Below, piece after piece: positions 1-4,948 of a stretch of DNA of 7,227 bases (its first letter is position 1; each line of letters starts with the position of its first letter). This DNA is from Streptosporangiaceae bacterium (GTDB lineage: Bacteria > Actinomycetota > Actinomycetes > Streptosporangiales > Streptosporangiaceae), in the NCBI GenBank assembly GCA_030041195.1, contig JASHOI010000564.1, positions 1-7,227 on the forward strand, written 5' to 3'. A program made the translations under genes and the position numbers. The notes beneath the pieces are model-generated. The model had not been told where the DNA came from. It did not search any database and saw only the letters and a program-made list of their open reading frames with translations.

Positions 1-420
1 GGCGGCGGCCCGGGCGGCGCGACCGGTGGCGGCCCGGACGGCGCGACCGGAACCAGTGCCGCGCTCAGCAAGCTCCTCGAGAACGGCGCGTCCGGCTACA
101 AGTGGGCGGCCGCCACGGTGAGCTCCACCAGCGCAGCCTCTCTGGAACTGAGCAGCAATGGCGTTCCGGTCATGGCGATCGGCGGGTTCACCGGAAGCGA
201 CCCGGCGCCGAGCCTGGCCGAGTTCAAGAAGCTGGTCGCCGAGCACGAGATCCACTACTTCGTCGCGGGCGGCATGGGCGGAGGCGGCGGCATCGGCGGC
301 GCGGGCGGCGGTTCCAGCGACGCGTCACAGATCGCCGCGTGGGTCGAGTCTCACTTCACGTCGAAGACCGTGGGAGGCACCACCGTGTACATCCTCACGA
401 GCCCGAAGGCGAGTTCGTAA
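1..420 (+). CDS. C-terminal part of a GT39-family (ArnT/YkcB-like) membrane glycosyltransferase
   Basis: The reading frame is open from base 1 to a TAA at 418-420, so only the last 139 residues are present and the start lies outside the window. The visible part begins with a Gly-rich linker, then a globular C-terminal domain: a segment around LLENGASGYKWAAATV, then a GVPVMAIGGFTGSDPAPSLAEF stretch, then IHYFVAGG, a Gly/Ser loop and a final VGGTTVYILT strand. This order resembles the extracytoplasmic C-terminal domain of actinobacterial dolichyl-phosphate-mannose-type glycosyltransferases related to YkcB/ArnT, which transfer sugars from polyprenyl carriers outside the membrane. No membrane helices or catalytic residues are visible because the N-terminal part is missing. 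The assignment rests on remembered family pattern. The stop codon lies three bases from the stop of the converging hemerythrin gene. Confidence 0.75.
   Translation, partial: GGGPGGATGGGPDGATGTSAALSKLLENGASGYKWAAATVSSTSAASLELSSNGVPVMAIGGFTGSDPAPSLAEFKKLVAEHEIHYFVAGGMGGGGGIGGAGGGSSDASQIAAWVESHFTSKTVGGTTVYILTSPKASS
4..51 (+). repeat. 24-bp in-frame tandem repeat in the glycosyltransferase linker
   Basis: Bases 4-27 and 28-51 are two consecutive 24-bp copies that differ at two positions. They encode GGPGGATG and GGPDGATG. The length is a multiple of three, so copy-number change would keep the frame. The array may extend leftward outside the window. It lies in the flexible linker before the C-terminal domain. 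Confidence 0.7.
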
Positions 421-423
421 GGC

Positions 424-1173
424 TCACGTCGGCGGGATGTACTGGGTCACCTGCGGGGTGTACTGGTTCAGGTCGTAGATGCCGAGGTTCTGCTCGATGC
501 TGGTCACCCGGCCTACCATCTTGGTGAACTCGTCGGTGCCGAATTGCTGGTGCTCCAGGTCGGCGAAGTGCTGGCCGAGGCTGGCCAGTTCCCCCGCCGG
601 GACGATCTGGCGGAAGGCGGGGAATACCACGGTGTCCTCACGGGCCTCGTGCGGCTGATACATCCGGTCGAACGCCTGCATCGCGGCCGCCAGCTGCGCC
701 CGGGTGCCCGGGCTGGCCACGCCGCTGGCGGTGGCCTGGCGGAGCAGGAACTGGGTGATCACGCGTCCCCGGGCGTGCTGGACCAGCAGCGTGGTGACGG
801 TGTCGGTGTGCCGGCGGGCGCTGATCAGCCGGGGGAACACGTAGCCTTCCTCGAGGCCCTCGTGGAACCCCTCGATGTAGTCATGGATGATCAGGGCCGC
901 GTCCTGCAGGTCCCGCGCGTCCAGCGGCCCGCCTGCCTGGATCCGGGCGGTCATCTCCTGGTAGCACAGCAGCACCCGTTTCAGCACGCCGTGTTCCCGC
1001 ATCAGGTCATCGTCGGGCGGGATGATGGCCGTGCCGGATGAGGCCGCTGGGGCCGCCGGTGATCCGCTCAGGGCCCAGCCCGCGCCGGCCGTCACCGCGC
1101 CGGCCGCCAGGCCGGCGCCGGACAGCAGCACGGCCCGCCGGCCGGGACGGCCGGGTCGCTGACCGGTGCTCAT
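424..1173 (-). CDS. Tat-exported hemerythrin-domain protein
   Basis: This 249-residue protein has a hemerythrin-type non-haem di-iron four-helix domain. The expected metal ligands are visible in order: H61 (in REHG), H104 and E108 (an HxxxE motif), H133 (in QHARGR), and H175 and E179 (a second HxxxE, in PHEAREDTVVFPAF). Such domains bind oxygen or nitric oxide, or buffer iron. The N-terminus carries twin arginines at 12-13 followed by a hydrophobic stretch to about residue 35 and an Ala-rich region to about 45, which suggests Tat export of a folded, metal-loaded protein. No lipobox Cys is seen, so it may be released or remain anchored. The start ATG overlaps the stop of the upstream lipoprotein gene (ATGA), so the two are very likely cotranscribed and translationally coupled. 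A tail of about 45 residues after the domain (205-249) is not explained by the fold. Confidence 0.88.
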   Translation of the reverse strand: MSTGQRPGRPGRRAVLLSGAGLAAGAVTAGAGWALSGSPAAPAASSGTAIIPPDDDLMREHGVLKRVLLCYQEMTARIQAGGPLDARDLQDAALIIHDYIEGFHEGLEEGYVFPRLISARRHTDTVTTLLVQHARGRVITQFLLRQATASGVASPGTRAQLAAAMQAFDRMYQPHEAREDTVVFPAFRQIVPAGELASLGQHFADLEHQQFGTDEFTKMVGRVTSIEQNLGIYDLNQYTPQVTQYIPPT

Positions 1174-1703
1174 GACGCCGGGATTTCCGGATGGCCGGAG
1201 GGCCGGATCACGTACCAGTAGCCGCCGTTGACGTCGCCGTCCTGCCCGGTCGCCTGCCCCGGCCGCACGTCACCGGCGTACGTGTACAGCGGCCAGCCAT
1301 CGTAGGTGACCACGCGCCCGCCCGCCGGGCCGGGATCGGAACCCAGCAGCATCGACTTCACCCCGGGCCCGGCGGCAAGCCTGGCCCCGGACGGCAGCAT
1401 CAGCGGCGGCCACGTCCCCAGGCAGGAGCCAGTGCAGGTTACCGACCGGTGGTTGTCCGGTGCGAACATGTACAGCGCGTAGCCTCGGCTGTCCACCAGC
1501 ACGGTCCCGACGCCGGGCAAGGACCGGGCCATGACGGTCACCGTGCCCCCGCCGGTCGCCGTGGCTCCCGCCGCCGAGCTTGACGACGATGATCCCCCGC
1601 AGCCGCAGGCGAACAGGATAACCGCTGCCGACACCAGCGCCAGTCCCGCGCGTGCCGGCACCGCCGGATTCCCGCCCGGATCCTCCGGGCGACTCTCTTG
1701 CAT
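1170..1703 (-). CDS. Lipoprotein of the secreted Y-x4-D repeat family (COG4315/Lipoprotein_15)
   Basis: This 177-residue protein starts with a signal peptide (hydrophobic residues 20-32) ending in an LFAC lipobox-like site with the lipidated Cys at 33. A Ser-rich linker follows (38-43). Two copies of the family repeat are visible: residues 65-101, with Y78-MFAP-D83 followed by a C90-x3-C94 pair and GTWPPL, and residues 130-167, with Y140-TYAG-D145 and a GGYWYVI end. Both copies keep the Y-x4-D signature. The family is widespread in Actinobacteria and Proteobacteria and its function is not established. The start is supported by GAGGGG about nine bases upstream. It is the first gene of a two-gene operon with the hemerythrin, and both products are predicted to act outside the membrane. 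Confidence 0.85.
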   Translation of the reverse strand: MQESRPEDPGGNPAVPARAGLALVSAAVILFACGCGGSSSSSSAAGATATGGGTVTVMARSLPGVGTVLVDSRGYALYMFAPDNHRSVTCTGSCLGTWPPLMLPSGARLAAGPGVKSMLLGSDPGPAGGRVVTYDGWPLYTYAGDVRPGQATGQDGDVNGGYWYVIRPSGHPEIPAS

Positions 1704-1788
1704 CGTCGCTGCCCCCTCAGCCCGCTCCTCCGGCCGTCACCGCCTCCCCGCAAGCGCCGGGCCCGCCGCAACTCCCCATGAGGTATGA

Positions 1789-1803
1789 CTACGGTTCGTA
1801 GTT
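1789..1803. promoter_or_regulatory. Perfect palindrome ACTACG-GTT-CGTAGT, possible operator
   Basis: Two perfect 6-bp arms flank a 3-bp centre, about 86 bases upstream of the lipoprotein start codon. The surrounding sequence is less GC-rich than the genes, as expected for a promoter region. The position suits an operator or promoter-proximal site for the lipoprotein-hemerythrin operon. No regulator can be assigned. Confidence 0.35.
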
Positions 1804-1807
1804 GTTA

Positions 1808-1828
1808 GGGTTGGCTTACCAAACCCTC
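1808..1828 (-). terminator. Hairpin with one bulge, possible end of the LysR transcript
   Basis: AGGGTTGG (1808-1815) pairs with CCAAACCCT (1820-1828) around a CTTA loop, with one bulged A. It lies about 110 bases past the LysR stop in the direction of that gene. It could equally be a regulatory element of the leftward operon, since it sits beside the 1789-1803 palindrome. No T tract follows on the minus strand. Confidence 0.3.
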
Positions 1829-1847
1829 CCCACCGCGGGATACCCCG

Positions 1848-1862
1848 CCGGGTTCCCCGGCA
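1848..1862 (-). terminator. Short GC hairpin GCCGGG-TTC-CCCGGC downstream of LysR
   Basis: A perfect 6-bp GC stem with a 3-base loop lies about 75 bases after the LysR stop. A competing 5-bp stem (1836-1840 with 1845-1849) overlaps it. The position suits a T-less actinobacterial terminator, but stems of this length are common in DNA of this composition. Confidence 0.25.
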
Positions 1863-1936
1863 CACGCAGCAGGACCCGCCGGGCGGTCGCGGGCGTGAAG
1901 CAACGAACACCAGTGCTGCCAAATCCACCGAGCTCG

Positions 1937-2944
1937 TTACGACGTGGCCCTGCGCACCCGGGATCTCGGCTGATCGCGTTGCTGGCTCGGGTGGGGGTCG
2001 TTCGGATCCTGGTCCAGTTCGGTGTGGTGCAGGTGATCGGGCTGGGTGTGCCAGCCGGGGGGCAGGTCCGCGGCCAGGGCGCAGTGGACAAACCGGGCAA
2101 CGCTCATGGTGTGCGCCTGGCTGGGGTTCCACTGCAGCGTGAACGGCACGAGCTGGCGCGGCGCGACCGGGCGGATGACCGTCAGCGTGTGCTTGGCCGC
2201 CAGGGACGGGATCAGCAGGATCCAGTCGATCTCGCGCTGGTCGGCCCAGCGCACGGCGGCCAGGTCGGTGTCGGCGAGCTCGATGGCCGGCGGGTCGATG
2301 CCCGCGGTGGCGAGCGCTTGGCGCACGGTCAGCGCCCAGGCCGGGAACAGCGCCTCGGCAGCCGTGCCCAGCACCTCGTAGGCGAGGTCGGACAACGCGA
2401 TCGTGTCGCGGCCGGCCAGGCGGTGGCCGGGGCGCAGCCCGACCACCAGCGGTTCGGCGCAGAACACCTCGGTGGCGATCCCGGCGGGCTCGGGGACCGG
2501 GCCGCACGTGAGGGCCACATCGATCTCGCCGGAGGCGATGGCGTCCAGGAGCTTGGGCAGCCACATCCGCTGCAGTTCCACGGTCACCTGCGGCGCTTCC
2601 GCGGCGAACAGGCTGATCAGGTGCGGGGCGAGCACCGGGGCAGCGGGCGGGGTGATGCCCAGCCGCACGGTGCCCGCCTCGCCGCCGGCCACCCGGCGCA
2701 CGGCGGCCTTGGCGGCGGCGACGTCGTCGAGAATGACCTTGGAGCGGCTGAACAACTCGGCGCCGGCGCTGGTGATGGCGACCCGGCGGGTGGTGCGCGT
2801 GAACAGCGGCGCGCCGAGCTCGCGCTCGAGACGGCGGATGAGCTCGCTGAGCGTCGGCGCGGCGATGTTCAGCCGCTCGGCGGCCCGCCCGAAGTGCAGC
2901 TCGCTGGCCACGGCGGCGAAGGCCTCGAGCTGACGCAGCTCCAT
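1937..2944 (-). CDS. LysR-family transcriptional regulator
   Basis: This 335-residue protein begins with the classic LysR winged helix-turn-helix (residues 1-62: MELRQLEAFAAVASELHFGR, then AAERLNIAAPTLSELIRRLE and LGAPLFTRTTRRVAITSAG), followed by a linker helix and a periplasmic-binding-like effector domain from about 92 to 292 (GTVRLGI, then ASGEIDVALTCG, then EPLVVGLRPGHRLAG). The effector is not predictable. I chose the start at 2944 because AGAAGGA lies six bases upstream and because the LysR fold begins exactly there; an in-frame ATG at 3016 would add 24 unrelated residues and has no such site. The last 40 or so residues are a polar tail rich in His, Asp, Gln and Pro (H299, H304, H306, H307, H318), unusual for the family. 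It is divergent from the HxlR gene, so its natural target may be that gene or itself. Confidence 0.9.
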   Translation of the reverse strand: MELRQLEAFAAVASELHFGRAAERLNIAAPTLSELIRRLERELGAPLFTRTTRRVAITSAGAELFSRSKVILDDVAAAKAAVRRVAGGEAGTVRLGITPPAAPVLAPHLISLFAAEAPQVTVELQRMWLPKLLDAIASGEIDVALTCGPVPEPAGIATEVFCAEPLVVGLRPGHRLAGRDTIALSDLAYEVLGTAAEALFPAWALTVRQALATAGIDPPAIELADTDLAAVRWADQREIDWILLIPSLAAKHTLTVIRPVAPRQLVPFTLQWNPSQAHTMSVARFVHCALAADLPPGWHTQPDHLHHTELDQDPNDPHPSQQRDQPRSRVRRATS

Positions 2945-3032
2945 CGCACTTCCTTCTACGTGTGCCCTTTGACATCCTCCACCAATAGAAGGTATCTCGT
3001 AACTAGTATTTATCAACTAGTATCGAGAGGCC
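2945..3032. promoter_or_regulatory. Divergent LysR/HxlR promoter region
   Basis: The 88-bp spacer is clearly less GC-rich than its surroundings. On the plus strand TTGACA (2969-2974) is followed after 17-18 bases by GTATCT/TATCTC (2992-2998), a plausible housekeeping promoter for the HxlR gene. On the minus strand TTGATA (3016-3011) is followed after 16 bases by TACCTT (2994-2989), a plausible LysR promoter. The two overlap, and the palindrome at 2995-3028 covers the minus-strand -35 and the region around the expected plus-strand start. Promoter boxes are matched by eye only. Confidence 0.45.
2995..3028. promoter_or_regulatory. 34-bp two-part palindrome, likely operator for the divergent regulators
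   Basis: The element reads TCTCG, 2 bases, ACTAGT, 8 bases, ACTAGT, 2 bases, CGAGA, symmetric around 3011/3012. ACTAGT is itself palindromic, so the two boxes also form a direct repeat (AACTAGTAT at 3001-3009 and 3015-3023) with 14-bp spacing. A further ACTAG occurs at 3036-3040, just inside the HxlR gene. HxlR-family dimers bind palindromes of this kind close to their own promoters, and LysR proteins also bind divergent spacers, so either product could be the ligand. Confidence 0.6.
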
Positions 3033-3689
3033 GTGACTAGGAACGTTCGCACCTACGACCACTTCTGCGTGGTGGCGCGCGCCCTCGAGCAGGTCGGCGA
3101 CCGCTGGAGCCTGCTCGTGATCCGCGACCTTCTCACCGGCGCGAAAAGGTTCACCGACCTGATGGACCGCCTCGGCGGGATCACCCCCAAGACGCTCAGC
3201 CAGCGCCTGCGCGAACTCCAGGACGCGGAAATCGTCACCGTCGACCGCCAGCCGGGCCGGCGGGAGGTCTGGTACCGGCTGACCCCAGCCGGAGCCGACC
3301 TCCGGCCCGTCATCGACGAGCTCAACTGGTGGGGGCTACGGCACGCCTGGCGCTGGCCCCACCCCGGCGAGCCGCTGCACGGCGAACACCTGCTCCGCTG
3401 CGTCACCCAGGCCATCGGCCTTGCCACCGGCGACCACCGGCCAGCACGCTGGCACTTCCGCCTCGACGGCGCGGACTACCTGGCCGAAAACGACGGGCAC
3501 CAGTGGTCGCTCACCGCCCAGGCACCCTCGGCCCCGGCCGACGTCACGATCACTGCGACCACCCAGTCGCTGACCGCCCTCATCTTCGCCGGGTCAGACC
3601 TGGGCGTCGACATCACCGGCGGATCCGCGGCGGTCAACCGATTCCGGCGGCTGATCAGCGCGATGGCGACCGTCGTAAATCCCGCCTAG
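3033..3689 (+). CDS. HxlR-family regulator with SCP2-like C-terminal domain
   Basis: This 218-residue protein has an N-terminal HxlR winged helix-turn-helix (residues 5-105): Y8-DHFC, GDRWSLLVIRDLL, RFTDLMDRLGGITPKTLSQRLREL, and a wing with GRREVWYRLTPAG. C12 is at the position of the conserved N-terminal Cys that senses oxidants in family members such as YodB and HypR. The C-terminal half (about 112-215) resembles the SCP2/sterol-carrier-like domain seen in longer actinobacterial HxlR proteins (ARWHFRLDGADYLAENDG, then ADVTITATTQSLTALIFAGSDL), which could bind a hydrophobic ligand. The start is a GTG at 3033; GAGAGG ends only two bases upstream, an unusually short spacing, and the site lies at the edge of the palindrome. 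No in-frame ATG or GTG nearby gives a better start. The gene is divergent from LysR and followed at once by a hairpin. Confidence 0.87.
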   Translation: MTRNVRTYDHFCVVARALEQVGDRWSLLVIRDLLTGAKRFTDLMDRLGGITPKTLSQRLRELQDAEIVTVDRQPGRREVWYRLTPAGADLRPVIDELNWWGLRHAWRWPHPGEPLHGEHLLRCVTQAIGLATGDHRPARWHFRLDGADYLAENDGHQWSLTAQAPSAPADVTITATTQSLTALIFAGSDLGVDITGGSAAVNRFRRLISAMATVVNPA

Positions 3690-3721
3690 CACGGGACACC
3701 CGCAAAACCGGATGTTCCGTG
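3690..3721 (+). terminator. Strong hairpin directly after the HxlR stop codon
   Basis: The stem begins at the first base after the TAG stop. Bases 3690-3702 pair with 3709-3721 around a CAAAAC loop: 13 positions with one G-T wobble (3695/3716) and one C-A mismatch (3699/3712). There is no T tract after it, as is common for actinobacterial terminators. It separates the HxlR gene from the downstream membrane-protein operon. Confidence 0.65.
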
Positions 3722-3759
3722 TCCAGTGATCTCCGTCCTCGGGGCGCGGAGCAGCCAAA

Positions 3760-3785
3760 GGAACTCACATAGAGTTCGAGCGGTA
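3760..3785 (+). promoter_or_regulatory. ECF-like promoter with embedded perfect inverted repeat upstream of the DUF4405 operon
   Basis: GGAACT (3760-3765) matches the common ECF sigma -35 core GGAAC, and CGGTA (3781-3785) stands 16 bases after GGAAC where a -10 would be. The perfect inverted repeat GAACTC-ACATA-GAGTTC (3761-3777) overlaps the -35 and reaches into the spacer, which is a natural place for an operator. The -10 match is weak, and the boxes do not match the ECF41 motif found at 6529-6613, so a different sigma factor would be needed. Confidence 0.35.
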
Positions 3786-3802
3786 GCCCAAATAGTCCGC
3801 TC
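3778..3802 (+). promoter_or_regulatory. Possible leader hairpin before the DUF4405 ribosome binding site
   Basis: GAGCGG (3778-3783) and CCGCTC (3797-3802) form a 6-bp stem with a 13-base loop that ends one base before the AAGG ribosome binding site (3804-3807). It could affect translation if transcription starts upstream of it. A stem this short may be chance. Confidence 0.2.
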
Positions 3803-3815
3803 TAAGGTGCCCGTC

Positions 3816-4334
3816 ATGAGCGCATCCTCGACGACCCCGTCGCCGGTGACGACTCCACGCCGGGCGCGCGTCGCGAGCCGGACAAAGCTGGACTTCTGGT
3901 TTGACGCGGTCATCCTCGCCGCGTACACGGTCGCCTATAGCTATGGATTCACCGGAGTGGTGATCCACGAGTGGCTTGGCATCGGGATCGGGATCGCTCT
4001 GCTGCTGCATCTGACGCTGCACTGGGACTGGGTGGTCCGCACGACGAGACGGCTCTTTAGTCCGGGCGGCCACGACAAGGTGATCTGGCTGGTCAACCTG
4101 GCGCTGCTGTTCGCCATGACGCTGTGCGTGGCATCCGGGATCGCGATCTCCCGGGTTGCGCTCCCCGAACTTGGCATCACCACCCTGCAGACCCCGTTCT
4201 GGCTGCGCCTGCACGTCCTCACCGCGGAGGTGACGGTCGGTCTCGTCCCGGTCCACGTGGCATTGCGGTGGAGATGGATCGCCGGGGTGGCCCGCCGGAT
4301 GCTGGCATGGCGCCCGCGAGGGCGGTCGCGGTGA
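3816..4334 (+). CDS. DUF4405-type four-helix membrane protein, possible haem-binding cytochrome b-like
   Basis: This 172-residue protein has a polar N-terminal tail (1-26) and four predicted membrane helices: about 29-50, 52-72, 89-112 and 132-155. Histidines sit in or at the ends of the helices: H51 (HEWLG), H65 and H69 (LLLHLTLHWDW), H133 (LRLHVLTAEV) and H147 (VPVHVALRW). The pattern HEWLG...HLxLHWxW is characteristic of DUF4405 proteins, which resemble cytochrome b561/NarI-type diheme membrane subunits; haem binding is inferred, not shown. I chose the ATG at 3816 because AAGG lies eight bases upstream and the preceding in-frame codons from 3726 cover the promoter-like region. Its stop overlaps the next gene's start (GTGA), so the pair is coupled. 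Confidence 0.78.
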   Translation: MSASSTTPSPVTTPRRARVASRTKLDFWFDAVILAAYTVAYSYGFTGVVIHEWLGIGIGIALLLHLTLHWDWVVRTTRRLFSPGGHDKVIWLVNLALLFAMTLCVASGIAISRVALPELGITTLQTPFWLRLHVLTAEVTVGLVPVHVALRWRWIAGVARRMLAWRPRGRSR

Positions 4335-4735
4335 AGTTTCTCCGGCAGTTCGCCGCCGTCGTGGCGGTCGTCGCGGTCGTGGTGCTCCTCGGGCTGGCCT
4401 GGAACCGGTTCGCCCCCAGTCTCCCGGGAGAGGGCCCGACCGGTGAGGTGCTCGCCGTACGCGGCAATGTAGTCAACGCTCTGCCGGACGGCGTCAACGT
4501 CAAGGCGCCACCCGGCGCGCACGGGGTGCTGCGCATCAACGGCGGCGGGACGCCGCGCCTGGATCTTGGGGATCTGCTCCAGCCAGAGAATCTGGCCGTG
4601 CTGCGGTACACCGCCGAACTCGAGGCCGCCGTGATCGCGGCCGTGGTGATCGTCAATGCCAGCTACCGGAGCATGCGCCGCCACCGGCGCGCGAAAACTG
4701 GCATGCCCCCGCCCGGGGATACCGATGTGAGCTGA
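4331..4735 (+). CDS. Small bitopic/two-helix membrane protein coupled to DUF4405, function unknown
   Basis: I do not recognise this family. The 134-residue product starts at a GTG that overlaps the DUF4405 stop by four bases, with GAGGGCGG upstream as ribosome binding site. Residues 7-24 are a strong Val/Ala/Leu membrane helix. Residues 25-88 look like a compact exported domain with a short beta-rich segment (GPTGEVLAVRGNVVNALPDGV, then GVLRINGGGTPRLDLGDLL). Residues about 92-110 form a second hydrophobic helix, followed by a strongly basic stretch (RSMRRHRRAK) and a short acidic tail, which predicts both ends inside the cell. The coupling suggests it is a partner subunit of the DUF4405 protein, for example an exported-domain electron-transfer or assembly component, but no cofactor motif is visible and it has no Cys. 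Confidence 0.75.
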   Translation: MKFLRQFAAVVAVVAVVVLLGLAWNRFAPSLPGEGPTGEVLAVRGNVVNALPDGVNVKAPPGAHGVLRINGGGTPRLDLGDLLQPENLAVLRYTAELEAAVIAAVVIVNASYRSMRRHRRAKTGMPPPGDTDVS

Positions 4736-4778
4736 CGACGTCATTGCTGCGAGCTTCCTCCGGCCGGCCTCCGCCCAA

Positions 4779-4810
4779 GCGCTCGAACGCGACCAACGCT
4801 GTTGGAGCGC
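4779..4810 (+). terminator. Hairpin after the DUF4405 operon
   Basis: GCGCTC (4779-4784) pairs with GAGCGC (4805-4810). The stem continues after a G-G mismatch with AACGCG against CGC-T-GTT (one bulged T) around an ACCAA loop, giving 12 base pairs in total. It begins 44 bases past the operon's last stop codon, and no T tract follows. A second possible stem (CCCGGG at 4828-4833 and 4846-4851) lies just downstream. Confidence 0.5.
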
Positions 4811-4948
4811 CCCGTTCTGGCCCAAAACCCGGGTCAGAGTCACGTCCCGGGCAGGCTGGCGCGTCCAGCAGAGCCGCGTGAGAATGAATGATCTGCGTTG
4901 CCGGCCGCGAGAGGACCCGTGACCCGCGGCCACTGGGGGTGAGCCACG

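Larger units (their letters stand above)
1704..1936. other. Non-coding spacer between the LysR gene and the lipoprotein-hemerythrin operon
   Basis: No credible gene lies here; the open frames that cross it are shadow frames with no ribosome binding site. It must hold the 3' end of the leftward LysR transcript and the promoter of the leftward lipoprotein operon. Several short inverted repeats sit in its middle (listed separately). I could not identify a convincing -10/-35 pair for the operon. Confidence 0.6.

Noticed and set aside
280..320. Gly-rich GGC repeats in the glycosyltransferase as a functional DNA repeat
   Set aside because: The run encodes a Gly/Ser loop common in this glycosyltransferase domain and is explained by the protein and GC bias.
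544..1041. Plus-strand open frame across the hemerythrin gene
   Set aside because: It is the opposite strand of a gene with complete di-iron ligands and a good start; the product is low in recognisable structure and typical of GC-rich shadow frames.
2945..3016. Upstream start for LysR at 3016
   Set aside because: It would add 24 residues unlike the family, would cover the operator, and lacks a ribosome binding site, whereas the ATG at 2944 has AGAAGGA at good spacing.
1737..3040. Long open frames on both strands (412 residues each) overlapping the LysR gene
   Set aside because: They are Arg/Ala/Gly-rich shadow frames. The LysR frame has a clear helix-turn-helix, an effector domain and a ribosome binding site.
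3726..3815. Upstream start for the DUF4405 protein at 3726
   Set aside because: The added residues are translated from the promoter-like region with the inverted repeat, and the ATG at 3816 has its own ribosome binding site.
4903..4931. 7-bp stem GGCCGCG/CGCGGCC upstream of the lipoprotein at 4949 as a riboswitch or regulator
   Set aside because: A single short all-GC stem is expected often by chance at this base composition, and no other conserved RNA structure is visible around it.
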